A stretch of 64,000 nt of DNA from Planctomycetaceae bacterium (GTDB taxonomy: Bacteria; Planctomycetota; Planctomycetia; Planctomycetales; Planctomycetaceae), in contig JAKFUF010000131.1 of assembly GCA_021732845.1 (NCBI GenBank), positions 45,896 through 109,895 on the forward strand, written 5' to 3'. Shown piece by piece: positions 1 to 9,032 of this stretch. Every line of letters starts with the position of its first letter. Position 1 is the stretch's first letter. The notes under the pieces are model-generated. The model was not told the DNA's origin. It made no database searches and worked only from the letters and a program-made list of their open reading frames with translations. The position numbers and the translations under genes are program-made.

Positions 1-2311
1 TCCAAGCCTGAAGGGTGCCGGCTTCATCAACGGCAACCACTTCGTTGCCACCCGGCAGAAACGCCACATCGCGCACTGCTTTTTCATGCCACAGGATGTT
101 TGGCGTCGTCAAACTCTCAAGTTGGACGCGGATGACCGATCCATCGCCGCTGCCAATGACCAGCGACTTCCCATTCGCCGCCAGCGCCAGCGAGCCCAAC
201 GTCAGCCCATGCGTGAAGGTCGAGCGGATTTCCTCTTTGCGGTTGGTGTCGAACAGGTGCAACTGGCCGTCACTGGAGACAACCATCAACAGCGGCATGC
301 CGGGAACGAATTCCATGTCATCGATCCGTCCCCACACAGACGCGTGCCGATGTGGCTCACCTTTTCCCGGCGTGTGCAGCATCAACTGTCCGTGATAGTC
401 TCCGGTGGCCAGAAGCTCGCCGTGTTCTGACAGTGCCACCGCCTCCAGTTCGGGCGTCGAATCCAGCTCGGCCTCGGGGCTGTTCCCCAGTTTGTAACCC
501 TCAATGTTCCACACCCGCAAATGGCCCTCTTTGGAAGCCACGGTGATTTTCTTTCCGTCCGCCGAAAACCGGACATCGCGGGTGGGAGTCCTTTTTCCGG
601 TCGGAATTTCGGCGGTCACCGCCCCACTCTCCGCATCCCAGATCCGGACCGCACCGGTTGCGGCGGTTGCCAGCAGGCGTTTTCCATTGGGGGAGTAGCG
701 GATGAGAATGACCTTTGGGCCGTGCTGCATCTGCCGCAAGACGCGGTCATTCTCCAACGGGGTCCAGACCCGGACAAAACCGTCGGACGATCCCGAAGCC
801 AGGTGCATGGATATGGGCGAGAACTCGATCGACCGGAATGTCACGTCATTGTCAACCTTGAGCGTGCGGATCAGTTCGCCTGTTCGTACATCCCAGACCC
901 GAATCTGCTTGTCCTCCCCGATGGAGGCACAGACGTTTCCATCGCGTGAAAGCGCCACATCGGTGACCATGTCGCCATGATTGGCAACCGGTTCCAACGG
1001 CGCGATCAGGCGGTCGTAGTAATTCCATTCGAATCCTCGCAGGCTGGCCATGCCCGGATCGGCCTCGGTCCGTTGAAGCATGTCGTGGACACCGCTGATG
1101 TCCCCGTGGCTCAGATGCACCGCAGCCAGGTTCATTTGCGACCGGTACAACGACTGCCGCGCGGCATCGGCACTGCGGACGGATTCCCGCCAGGCCATGG
1201 TCACGGCCAGCAGCCCGAAGGTCAGGCTGAGAAACAAACTGGCGACCAGTCCCGACAGCACCGGCCGCCGCCGGCACCACCGCCAGGAGCGCTCCACCCG
1301 CGAGATCGGCCGGGCACGGATCGGCTCTCCGGCGGCGAACCGCCCCAGCTCTTCGGCGAATTCCTCGGAGGTCGCGTAGCGCTTGCCCGGCTCGCGTTCC
1401 AGACATTTCAGGCAGATGGTTTCCAGATCCTTGGGCAGCGATGGATACAAGATCCGCGGGGAGGGCGGATCCTGGTTCACCTTCTGATCCAGAATGGCAC
1501 GGGCATTCCCTCGAAATGGAACGTCGCCGGTCAACATTTCAAACATGATGACGCCGAGGGCATACAGGTCGGACCGCGCGTCCGTCTCGCGCGTTCTGCC
1601 GCTCGCCTGTTCCGGCGACATGTATTTGGCGGTGCCGACCACTTGTCCCTCACCCGACAACGTGGCGTCGGCATCCAGGTGCTTGGCAAGTCCAAAATCG
1701 GCCACATAGGGCTGCCCCTGCCGGTTCAGCAGGATATTGGCGGGCTTCACATCCCGGTGAACAATTCCTTGCTGGTGAGCGTAGTGCAGGGCGCGGGCAA
1801 TTTGGGTCAAAAGTTCGACAGTCCGGGCAACCGGTGGCTTACCCTGCGTCAAAAAATCCCGCAGCGTCAAGCCGTCAATGTATTCGCTGGCGATAAAAAC
1901 CTGGTCGCCCTCCGTCCCCACTTCGTGGACGGACACAATGTGCGGATGCCGCAAACTCGCCGCCGTCTTGGCTTCGAACAGCAGGCTCATGGTCTCCTGG
2001 TCGGGCGACCGCGGCAGTTTCAAGGCAACCTGCCGGCTCAGATTGATGTCCTCCGCGAGCCACACCTCGCCCGCACTCCCCTGCCCCAGCGTGCGAATCA
2101 GCGTGAAGTGACCGACCTGCTTTTGGCGGAGGTCCGGCGTTTTGGAATAAATCGCCGTCGGTTCGAGATCCTTCTGCGTGGAGACCGTGCCACAGTCCGG
2201 ACAAGTGACCGTGATCAACCGCTGCTCGGCCAGAGTCTCCGCCTCGTCATCAATGGAGTTGCAAATCTCCAGCAGCCGGTTGCATTTGGGGCAGTGAACG
2301 GTCATCGACAT
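1..2311 (-). CDS. Ser/Thr protein kinase with N-terminal zinc ribbon and C-terminal WD40 repeats (3' end outside window)
   Basis: About 770 codons are visible on the minus strand from an ATG at 2311; the C-terminus lies beyond the left edge. Two CxxC pairs (CPKC at residues 7-10, CPDC at 37-40) suggest a small zinc ribbon. A kinase domain follows: glycine loop GQGSAG (76-81), lysine K98, catalytic loop HRDVKPAN (185-192), DFG (205-207) and SPEQA. A single membrane segment lies near 351-373, after an arginine/tryptophan-rich juxtamembrane stretch. From about residue 430 onward there are WD40-type blades with VRVW/RIWD strand ends. The layout is typical of planctomycete membrane kinases in which an extracytoplasmic propeller may sense a ligand while the kinase phosphorylates cytoplasmic targets. 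Substrate unknown. All plus-strand reading frames here are antisense shadows. Confidence 0.93.
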   Translation of the reverse strand, partial: MSMTVHCPKCNRLLEICNSIDDEAETLAEQRLITVTCPDCGTVSTQKDLEPTAIYSKTPDLRQKQVGHFTLIRTLGQGSAGEVWLAEDINLSRQVALKLPRSPDQETMSLLFEAKTAASLRHPHIVSVHEVGTEGDQVFIASEYIDGLTLRDFLTQGKPPVARTVELLTQIARALHYAHQQGIVHRDVKPANILLNRQGQPYVADFGLAKHLDADATLSGEGQVVGTAKYMSPEQASGRTRETDARSDLYALGVIMFEMLTGDVPFRGNARAILDQKVNQDPPSPRILYPSLPKDLETICLKCLEREPGKRYATSEEFAEELGRFAAGEPIRARPISRVERSWRWCRRRPVLSGLVASLFLSLTFGLLAVTMAWRESVRSADAARQSLYRSQMNLAAVHLSHGDISGVHDMLQRTEADPGMASLRGFEWNYYDRLIAPLEPVANHGDMVTDVALSRDGNVCASIGEDKQIRVWDVRTGELIRTLKVDNDVTFRSIEFSPISMHLASGSSDGFVRVWTPLENDRVLRQMQHGPKVILIRYSPNGKRLLATAATGAVRIWDAESGAVTAEIPTGKRTPTRDVRFSADGKKITVASKEGHLRVWNIEGYKLGNSPEAELDSTPELEAVALSEHGELLATGDYHGQLMLHTPGKGEPHRHASVWGRIDDMEFVPGMPLLMVVSSDGQLHLFDTNRKEEIRSTFTHGLTLGSLALAANGKSLVIGSGDGSVIRVQLESLTTPNILWHEKAVRDVAFLPGGNEVVAVDEAGTLQAW

Positions 2312-2601
2312 GGTGCAAGAGACCCTGGAGGGAAAAGCGGACAAAGGTGACGGCAGAACGGCCTGACGGATCTCAGAGACGCCGACAGTGTACCAAGCGT
2401 TGCCGTTCCATTAAGTCGTCGGATGGAGCCTGTTTCCCAAGGGATGCAGGACACGCCCTGCCGCCAGGCGACGGGGTCGCGGAGCAGCGTCCGCGTCCGA
2501 TGGATTGCGACACGGGTTTTGAACGATCATGCTCGGAGATGGAAAGCACATTTGTGTGCCGCTCGACCATGACAGTAACCATATTTTTTTGGCGGGGCTG
2601 C

Positions 2602-4254
2602 ATGATGCTGAATGGAAATGCCATGGCTCAACAACTCTGCAGGCTCTCCTCCGCCGCCTGTCTGCCGCTGCTCCTGGCTGCGTTGGCAGCTTTTCCTGCA
2701 CAGGCCGAAGACCCGCCGAGCAGCGAATACTTTGACGAGACCCGTACTCACACGGTGTTCGCCTTCGACCAAGTTTCGATTCCCTACTCGCAAAACCTTC
2801 GCCTGGAAATGCGGCAGCCGACAAAACTGGCTGCCAATCCAGTCGTGGCTCGGGGCGCGCCCGGTACGCCGGATGCGCGGGCGGTGCAGTTTTATGGCTC
2901 GGTCATTCGCGAAGGGAAGAAGTTGAGGATGTGGTACGTCGCAGTGGGTGATGACATCGACCGTATCAAGGCCCCCTCGGAGGGTTGGCGGGCGGCATAT
3001 GCCGAAAGCGATGACGGCGTTCACTGGATCAAGCCCAACCTGGGACTGGTTGAGTATGCGGGCAACACCAACAACAATTTGATTCTGACCGACCCCGCGC
3101 CCCTGGGGTTCGTCAACGTCAAGGTGCTGGCGGATCCGCAGGCCGCCAATCCGGAGCAGCGGTACAAGATCTCGACGCACGTCTACTTTCGCCACAAGAG
3201 CCGCCTCGGCACGCTGGCCCCGTTTGCCAGTTCCGACGGGCTGCGCTGGAAGCTGCTGACGGAAGCCACCCCCTTGAAGGGGGAGCTGGACATCAAGGAC
3301 CTGGTGCTGCCGGCGGTCCACTTCGAGCCCTGCGGCGGACTGTATCTCTGGGATGGCATGTACTATGTCTGCGGTCAGAATGCGATGAATGCCACGCAGC
3401 GGTACCAGGGTCGCGTCACACGGATGTACCGGTCCCGCGACTTTGTGAACTGGTCACCAACCAGCAACATTGGGTTTGTGCGAACGCCCCAATACACGTG
3501 GCTCGGCCCCGGCCGCAGCCTCGAAGGCGAGCAGAACCACGAGGGGATCAGCGTCTGGAACCGCCGCAATCTGCTGCTGGGTGTCTACGGCCGGTGGCAT
3601 GGTGCCAAAGAATGGAAGGACATCCGCGTCGACCTGGGCTTCGTCGTGAGCAACGACGGGCTGAATTTCCGCGAGCCGGCCCACGAGTGGACATTCCTGG
3701 AACGAGGAGCAGACGGAGCCTGGGATCAGGGCGGACTGCTCCAGGGACAAGGCTTCGAGAACATCGGCAACCAGACATTCATCTACTACGGGGCCTGGGA
3801 TCCGCGCGGGACAGGCAGCGGTCAGCCCCTCGCACCGCGCGGCGGCGTGGGGATCGCCACGTTGCCACGCGATCGCTTCGGCGACCTCGTCGTCGAAGAG
3901 GCGGGAAAAGGCCCCGGGGCCTACCAGTTGCCCGAGATTCAGAGCGAGTTCACCACGGCCGCCATTCCGCTCGCGAAAGAACCCACACACCGGTTCTTCT
4001 TGAACGCGGATGGGCTCGGTCCCGATGCGGCGCTCAAGGTGGAAATCCTTGATGACAAGGAAGCTCCGCTGCCAGAGTACTCCGGAGCAAACGCCGCCAT
4101 CGTCCGTCAGAGCGGTCTGCAGACACCGATCAACTGGAAGAATGCATCCGAATTGAAATCCCTGCCCCCGCGCATCCGCTTTCGCGTGGTATTTGAGGGA
4201 GCAAAGAATGCGGCGATCCGCTTTAGTGCGCTGTATGTTGTGCCAGCGTCATAA
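2602..4254 (+). CDS. Secreted five-bladed beta-propeller protein, GH32/43/68-like fold
   Basis: The frame is open from 2347, but the sequence upstream of about 2600 does not look coding. The ATG pair at 2602/2605 or the ATG at 2623 gives a clean signal peptide (LPLLLAALAAFPAQA, cleavage before EDPP). The mature protein is about 500 residues with repeated propeller-type motifs: LRMWYV, YAESDDGVHW, FASSDGLRW, YRSRDFVNW and VVSNDGLNF. These SxDGxxW strand signatures are seen in arabinanase/levansucrase/invertase-like propellers and in many uncharacterised planctomycete proteins. I infer a carbohydrate-binding or glycoside-hydrolase role outside the cytoplasm; I cannot identify a catalytic triad with confidence. 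A C-terminal beta-rich tail (about 120 residues) follows the propeller. It stands alone, divergent from the kinase gene upstream. Confidence 0.8.
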   Translation: MMLNGNAMAQQLCRLSSAACLPLLLAALAAFPAQAEDPPSSEYFDETRTHTVFAFDQVSIPYSQNLRLEMRQPTKLAANPVVARGAPGTPDARAVQFYGSVIREGKKLRMWYVAVGDDIDRIKAPSEGWRAAYAESDDGVHWIKPNLGLVEYAGNTNNNLILTDPAPLGFVNVKVLADPQAANPEQRYKISTHVYFRHKSRLGTLAPFASSDGLRWKLLTEATPLKGELDIKDLVLPAVHFEPCGGLYLWDGMYYVCGQNAMNATQRYQGRVTRMYRSRDFVNWSPTSNIGFVRTPQYTWLGPGRSLEGEQNHEGISVWNRRNLLLGVYGRWHGAKEWKDIRVDLGFVVSNDGLNFREPAHEWTFLERGADGAWDQGGLLQGQGFENIGNQTFIYYGAWDPRGTGSGQPLAPRGGVGIATLPRDRFGDLVVEEAGKGPGAYQLPEIQSEFTTAAIPLAKEPTHRFFLNADGLGPDAALKVEILDDKEAPLPEYSGANAAIVRQSGLQTPINWKNASELKSLPPRIRFRVVFEGAKNAAIRFSALYVVPAS

Positions 4255-4278
4255 TCGTCAATCTCACAAGAAAAGTGG

Positions 4279-4825
4279 CTACGAAGACGCGCTCAGCACG
4301 TTCAGAACGTGATGGAGTTCTCTGTCTTCGGGCCGTGATCGCCAAGTATCCCACGGGACATCCTTGGAAAGCACGATCGTCCCGCTGGGTTCGATCGTTG
4401 CGGCAGGGTCATAACGAAACGAATACGGCAATTGGTTGTCTGCCTGCCGCCGAGCGATCTGACGGCAGCGCGCCACCAGCACCTATGCTCGAATGTCGTC
4501 AATCATCGGCACTGCACAGCAGTAGTACGCGATGGGCGCAACCGGTCTTCCGCAGGCATATTGCAACCCAGACTTCGGCCGGGCATCGGCTGAGACTGAC
4601 CTTTACGAGCAACTCATCGCACTGGCTCAGATCTCCGGCATCGAGCAGCTTGTCGACGAATTCCAGTACGTCGACGAGGACATCGGCGATCTCATGCTCG
4701 GATCCCCGGCGACATTTTTGGTAGACCTGTTCCAGGAAGGCATGTACTGAGGTCGAGGGGACGCGAGCGCCAGGCGAGAGCGAGCGAAGCTCAACCGTGG
4801 GATCAATTGAATTCCGAACTGGCAC
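4279..4825 (-). pseudogene. Probable decayed small gene in two frames
   Basis: Minus-strand codons from 4825 to 4499 encode a leucine/aspartate-rich helical stretch (IADVLVDVLEFVDKLLDAG, then LSRCPAEVWVAI) that looks like real protein. After the VWVAI segment the plausible continuation (PVAPIAYYC) is in another frame and meets a TAG before a third segment, 4482-4279 (QLPYSFRYDP, VPWDTW). The most economical reading is a short hypothetical gene broken by a frameshift and a stop. I do not recognise the family. Alternatively these are two unrelated spurious ORFs. Confidence 0.3.
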
Positions 4826-4901
4826 AATTGACTCCTCAATCTACCATAGCCAACAGCCATTCTCCAAGAAGCTGCGTATGAGGCTCGACCGCAAGTCCAA
4901 T

Positions 4902-4986
4902 TTAGGATCGCGGCAACAATAAATGGTGAAGTTGCTTGGGATGGACGCCGATTGAGGGCAGATTCATCAGCCGGCACGCGTTATTA
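4902..4986. repeat. MITE-like 'TAAGGAC' family, partial copy A
   Basis: Starts with the family end (TTAGGATCGCGGCAACAATAA) and shares the internal words GATGGACGCCGATTGAGGG and ATTCATCAGCCGGCACG with the copies at 38021-38253 and 46709-46932. After about 85 bases the similarity to those copies is interrupted by CCCCGGCACGAAAG. From there to about 5110 the sequence resembles, in reverse complement, the stretch at 7100-7195 that precedes copy B, so both loci share the same interruption. Confidence 0.6.
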
Positions 4987-5235
4987 CCCCGGCACGAAAG
5001 ACTCGCACGGCGAAATCGACCCGGGAGCCATTGACCTGAACTCGGCGGTTTCTCATTCGTGGAGGATTATGTGACTCGTGGTTCGACCTTTCGTGTTCTT
5101 CCTGACTTTCGTGGTTCAGTGAACTAGGTGAACGAAATCTCGACCATCATTCCGTGCAGGAATAACCACGAAAGGCATGGCGCGGGCTTGCCCGAAACCC
5201 AACACCCCGGAGTGTCGCATCGTCAGCCCCAAGGG

Positions 5236-5460
5236 GGCAGAATTCGATAGCCCGGGGCGAAGTTGGCAACGCCAACGGAGCCCTGGGTGCAAAGACGACG
5301 AACGACGGAGCCCCAATCGGGGCGCGACCGTGATGTTTGTCGGATGTTCAATGAATCTCACCCCGTTGGGGCTCCCTTTCTCGCACCGACTCCGACCCAG
5401 GGCTCCGCCGACATTCGTCGGCTGCGCCCTGGGCTGTCGAATCCTGCCCCGTTGGGGCGG
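5236..5460. repeat. Facing inverted repeats of about 95 bp
   Basis: The left arm (5236-5333) contains GATAGCCCGGGGCG, GGAGCCCTGGGT and GAGCCCCAATCGGGGC. The right arm (5355-5460) contains the same words reversed: CCCCGTTGGGGCTCC, ACCCAGGGCTCCG and GGGCTGTCGAATCCTGCCC. Each arm is itself full of short palindromes. The whole could fold into a large cruciform. No gene is visible in 4990-5570 apart from this element. Confidence 0.6.
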
Positions 5461-5573
5461 TTGGCCAGCGGCATTAGCGGCACGGCGCAAGCCGTCCGGT
5501 GATGTTCCATCACCCTCGCCCTGTCACGGATCGCAGAGATGTCAAAACTTTTTTCGAAGTTTCCGCTTTTAGC

Positions 5574-5602
5574 TTGACATCCGCACTGGACATTCGTATC
5601 GT
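5574..5602 (+). promoter_or_regulatory. Sigma-70-like promoter
   Basis: A perfect TTGACA at 5574-5579 is separated by 17 bases from TATCGT at 5597-5602. It lies 38 bases before the ATG at 5640, in an AT-rich pocket within GC-rich surroundings, which fits a short leader for the downstream gene. The prediction is by sequence match only. Confidence 0.5.
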
Positions 5603-5639
5603 ACAGTGATATGAACTGTGGTATATTATTGCACTGGGG

Positions 5640-7034
5640 ATGAGCATGGGCGTTTCCACATTGGGCGGTGGGGCGGGGGTGGCGCGAGAGGTGACAGCCA
5701 GTCGGCGGGCTGGAGGTCGCGGTTCGGTGACGGAGAACCAGTTGTTTGAGGCATTGTGTCAGAATTTTGGGGTGCTGGCCTGCGCCGCCCTCTCCGTGGG
5801 GCTGACGCTGGCATCGCTGGTTCAGCGAGTGGCCCTCTCGAAGCGTCTGCGGGCGGGGCGGGATGGCGCGCGGAGCGTGATGATCGGCTATGCCAACGAG
5901 CGGCTGCAATCGGCGGTGGCTGCGGGAGAGGCATGGGCCTTGCAGTTTCAAGCGCGGGCCGGCGTGAAGACCGCTGTTCCGGCAGACACCGGAAAGCCGA
6001 TGGAGATGCTGTCGGTTCCCTCTCATCGCGTGGCTCAACCGGTTGGGCAGGGTGAGCCACGGCCGGATTTGGCGGAGGCGCTGAGCAGGCGGCTGGTCGT
6101 CGCGCTGGACCGCGGCGAGCCGTGGGCGGTGATGTATTGCCTGAGCCACCTGGATCCCGATGGCCCGTTCTTCGCCAAGTGCCGCCGGGGCTGGCAGCAC
6201 GACTTGTGGGCAGAGCAGCTCGCAGCCGCTCCGATGGTCACGATGAGCGCCGCGAAACCTGGTGATCGCGAGGTTGTGGACGCAAAGAAGGTGTTGGAGG
6301 GGCGCGGTGATGCTGAGCCACGGTTGACGGTTGACGCTGATGAGGGTGTGGATGGTGTAATGTCAGCGCCGCCTGTCCGCGCCCGTAGTGTGGCCTTCAG
6401 TCCACAACCAAGTTGCCGGCAGTTGATGAACGTGTCGGCTCAAGCAGACGCTACGGAAGCAGCCTGTCTCGCGCCCCTATCTCTGACTGCCAGTTGCAAC
6501 GTCGGCTGCGCCTTCCCGCCGGTGGATCAGGGGTCGGTTCCGGCGAAGCGCCGCCTGTCCGCGCCCGTAGTGTGGACTTCAGTCCACAACCAAGTTGCCG
6601 GCTCATCATGGCCGTGTCGGCTCAAGCCAACGCTACGAAAACAGCCTGTCTCGCGCCCCCTATCTCTGACTGCCAGTTCCAACGTCGGCTGCGCCTGCCC
6701 GCCGGTGGATCAGGGGTCGGTTCCGGCGAAGCGCCGCCTGTCCGCACCCGTAGTGTGGACTTCAGTCGACTTCAGTCCACAACCAAGTTGCCGACAGCTG
6801 GCCGCGTCGGCTCAAGCCGACGCCACGAGATCAGCCTGTCTCGCGCCCCCTCTCTGTGGTGGCCAGTTCAAACATCGGCTGCGCCTGCCCGCCGGTGGAA
6901 CAGGGGTCGGGCGGTTCCAGGGAAGCGCCGCCTGTTTGCGGGCGATGGCGCGAACTTCGATCAGAGGTCGTGCGCCCCCTGTCAGCCCCCGTGGCTTGGA
7001 CTTGCGTCCACAACCAGATTTTTTCGGCAGTTGA
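5640..7034 (+). CDS. Hypothetical protein with two helix-rich N-terminal repeats; C-terminal half is translated tandem repeat
   Basis: A GGGGA at 5636-5640 sits five bases before the second ATG (5646), so MGVSTLGG may be the true start. Residues 30-110 resemble small DNA-binding helix-turn-helix modules of the phage-terminase/homeodomain-like kind: ENQLFEALCQNFGVLACAAL, then ANERLQSAVAAGEAWALQF. Residues 140-190 contain a second, similar segment (RLVVALDRGEPWAVMYCLSHL). This is a fold-level resemblance only. From about residue 240 the ORF runs through the 182-bp tandem array (6366-7080), and its sequence is simply that repeat translated, so the ancestral protein probably ended earlier. A promoter-like pair at 5574-5602 precedes it. 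Function unknown. Confidence 0.45.
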   Translation: MSMGVSTLGGGAGVAREVTASRRAGGRGSVTENQLFEALCQNFGVLACAALSVGLTLASLVQRVALSKRLRAGRDGARSVMIGYANERLQSAVAAGEAWALQFQARAGVKTAVPADTGKPMEMLSVPSHRVAQPVGQGEPRPDLAEALSRRLVVALDRGEPWAVMYCLSHLDPDGPFFAKCRRGWQHDLWAEQLAAAPMVTMSAAKPGDREVVDAKKVLEGRGDAEPRLTVDADEGVDGVMSAPPVRARSVAFSPQPSCRQLMNVSAQADATEAACLAPLSLTASCNVGCAFPPVDQGSVPAKRRLSAPVVWTSVHNQVAGSSWPCRLKPTLRKQPVSRPLSLTASSNVGCACPPVDQGSVPAKRRLSAPVVWTSVDFSPQPSCRQLAASAQADATRSACLAPPLCGGQFKHRLRLPAGGTGVGRFQGSAACLRAMARTSIRGRAPPVSPRGLDLRPQPDFFGS

Positions 7035-7080
7035 TGGCCGCGTCGGCTCAAGGCGGGTCAAACCGATGCCACGAAAGCAG
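6366..7080. repeat. Tandem repeat array, unit about 182 bp, nearly four copies
   Basis: The word GCGCCGCCTGT recurs at 6366, 6548, 6731 and 6925, giving spacings of 182, 183 and 194 bases. Each unit also carries GTAGTGTGGACTTCAGTCC, CACAACCAAGTTGCCG, GTGTCGGCTCAAGC and GCCTGTCTCGCGCCCC. The last unit is the most diverged. The array overlaps the 3' half of the preceding ORF. Units are long and have no separating unique spacers, so this is not a CRISPR. Confidence 0.85.
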
Positions 7081-7194
7081 CCTGTCGTCGGAGTCGTCCT
7101 CACACGAAAGGTCGCACCACGAGCCACACGCTCCTCGACGAAGCAGGATGGTTCCCAAGTTGATTCCGTCGTGCGTTTCTTTCGTGCCGGGGTA

Positions 7195-7325
7195 ATAGCG
7201 TCCGGTTCGTGGCGTTGGCGTCTTCCGATCATCCTCCAACCGGGGGCTAAGGCCGGCTAAGGCCCTCCGGCTCATTGGCTGTGCGGCTCGTCAAAAATCG
7301 ACAGTTATTCTTGCCGCCGTCCTTA
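7195..7325. repeat. MITE-like 'TAAGGAC' family, copy B
   Basis: It runs from TAATAGCGTCCGGTTCGTGG to the terminal sequence CGACAGTTATTCTTGCC followed by GCCGTCCTTA. It closely matches the second half of the copy at 38021-38253 (GGCGTCTTCCGATNATCCTCC, CCCTCCGGCTCATTGGCTGT). Its end provides the TAA stop of the minus-strand gene that ends at 7323. Confidence 0.75.
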
Positions 7326-9032
7326 CTGCGGCCGCACAGCCGCTTTCCTCACCACTGGCTTCGCAGCTGCGTCCATCGCACCCGCCAGCTTTTTCGCCAA
7401 CTCCGGGTGGTCGTTGGCGATGTTCGTGGCTTCCTGCGGATCCGCCTCCGTGTTGTAAAGTTGGACAGGTTGATCGGGGTTGGTGCGGACGGCCTTCCAC
7501 TTGCCGGCGCGGGCGGCTTCGAGGCCGGACTTGGGGTCGGACCAGTAGAAGACGCGGGCGGTTCCCGGAGTTAGCGGGGAACCGAGCAGGGAACCGCCAT
7601 CGACGTCTTGGGGCATGCGGACCGAACTGGCGGCGGCAGAGATGGAGCGAATCAGGTCGAGCTGCGAGCGGGCGGCCGGGTGGACACGGTCAGCGAGGGC
7701 GGGAGTCAAAGGGACCGGCGCGGGCGTGGGGACATCGGCCGCGGCCGGTGCCGGGTCGATGCCCGTCGGGGCCAAGACCACTTGGTCGGAAAAGATCGCG
7801 GAGTTCGGCCAGTTGGTGACGAACGGCACCCGCAGACCGCCCTCTTTCAATTCTCCCCCCTGCCCCGGCAAGCCACCGGTGCGTTTGAAGAAATCGACCT
7901 CGCCAATAGGGCCGCCGTCGCTGGTAACGACGACGATCGTATTGGAGAGCAGGCGGCGAAGCCGCAACCGCTCGATGATCCGGCCAACCGCTGCGTCAGC
8001 GCGGGTGATGCTGCCAGCGATGTTCTTCTGACCCTCAGACCATGCCTCATCCAGTTTGACCGGTTCGTCTCCGAGGTTCGGGATCGGGAGTTGAACGTGG
8101 AGAAAGAAGGGGCGTCCGCGGTTCCTTAGGTGCTGCTTGTACTCCCATTGTGCAAGGGCATCGCGTGGCATGGCGGACCGGTCGGCGGCGGTGACCGGTG
8201 CTCGCCGCGTATCCAGGTAATTCAGCGTCTCGAGCGTCAGGAAATCGATGGCCGACAGTTCCTTCTCGCCAGCCGCATTCTTGGGAACGGTGACTTCGAC
8301 TCCGTTTCGCCAAGCCATCTTGGGGAATGCAGCCACGGGGGCGTTGAGAAAGGTGATGGAGTGATCGACACGCCGCCGCAACAACGCTTCACGGGAACGC
8401 AGCGCGTAGGGATCGGCCGGGCCGATGGAGGCTGTCGTGTAGCCAGCCTTCCAGACCACTGTGTGCAGGGTTTGTGTCTCGTTTGGCAGCAGGTCGCGCT
8501 CGTTATAGAGGCCAGAATGCCGGACATTCCGGCCGGTCAACAAGCCTCCCAGTGATGGCAAACCGCCTGGAGCGCTGGCGTAAACTTGGGTAAAGCGCGT
8601 TCCCGTTCGAGCAAATTCGTCGATGTGCGGCGTCTGAATTTTGGTCTGGCCATAACAGCCGAGGTCGCCGTAACCGAGCCCTGTCAACACGATCAGAACG
8701 ATATTCGGGCTCTTGGCTCCGCCAATCGGCACCTGCCGATTCGTCTCCTCAATCGCCTGCCGGTTGAGTTCCTTGGCCTTCGTCAACTCGTCGTCGGCAT
8801 CGTAAAGCGACTTCTCCAGGTTGTCACGATCGGCCTGCTCAATGTCGCCCGCTCCGGTCAGCATCTCCAAAAGCGACCGGATCAGTGGCTGCTTCGCTTC
8901 TCGTTTTGGAGGAGGAGGCGATGCGGCTGGGGCAGTCGGCTGAGCGGGGACCGGTGGCTGCGCCGCACTGGCCAACCAACTCAATTGCGTCAGGACGACA
9001 CAAGCCACAGCCAGCAGGATCCAGCGACGCAT
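7323..9032 (-). CDS. Secreted sulfatase-fold protein lacking the catalytic residues (pseudo-sulfatase)
   Basis: 569 residues with a signal peptide (residues 1-24, ending SAA). Residues 25-105 are a proline-rich linker plus a charged helical segment absent from ordinary sulfatases. From residue 109 the arylsulfatase scaffold is clear: PNIVLIVLTGLGYGDLGCYG, GTRFTQVYAS, LLTGRN, VVVTSDGGP and the C-terminal WKAVR...LYNTEADP. The active-site signature CxPSR is GLPSL here (G157 replaces the formylglycine cysteine, L161 the arginine). The usual metal-binding DD after the first strand is T117-G118. IGKWHLG reads IGPADPY, and SDNG reads SDGG. The protein is therefore very unlikely to hydrolyse sulfate esters and may bind sulfated glycans or act structurally. 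Its stop codon lies in the terminal repeat of copy B. Confidence 0.9.
   Translation of the reverse strand: MRRWILLAVACVVLTQLSWLASAAQPPVPAQPTAPAASPPPPKREAKQPLIRSLLEMLTGAGDIEQADRDNLEKSLYDADDELTKAKELNRQAIEETNRQVPIGGAKSPNIVLIVLTGLGYGDLGCYGQTKIQTPHIDEFARTGTRFTQVYASAPGGLPSLGGLLTGRNVRHSGLYNERDLLPNETQTLHTVVWKAGYTTASIGPADPYALRSREALLRRRVDHSITFLNAPVAAFPKMAWRNGVEVTVPKNAAGEKELSAIDFLTLETLNYLDTRRAPVTAADRSAMPRDALAQWEYKQHLRNRGRPFFLHVQLPIPNLGDEPVKLDEAWSEGQKNIAGSITRADAAVGRIIERLRLRRLLSNTIVVVTSDGGPIGEVDFFKRTGGLPGQGGELKEGGLRVPFVTNWPNSAIFSDQVVLAPTGIDPAPAAADVPTPAPVPLTPALADRVHPAARSQLDLIRSISAAASSVRMPQDVDGGSLLGSPLTPGTARVFYWSDPKSGLEAARAGKWKAVRTNPDQPVQLYNTEADPQEATNIANDHPELAKKLAGAMDAAAKPVVRKAAVRPQ

Noticed and set aside
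977..2350. 457-codon plus-strand ORF
   Set aside because: It is the antisense of the kinase gene on the minus strand, which has complete kinase motifs; its translation is arginine/glutamine-rich without motifs.
6366..7080. Tandem array as a CRISPR
   Set aside because: Units are about 182 bp, contiguous, and lack short direct repeats separated by unique spacers; no cas gene nearby.
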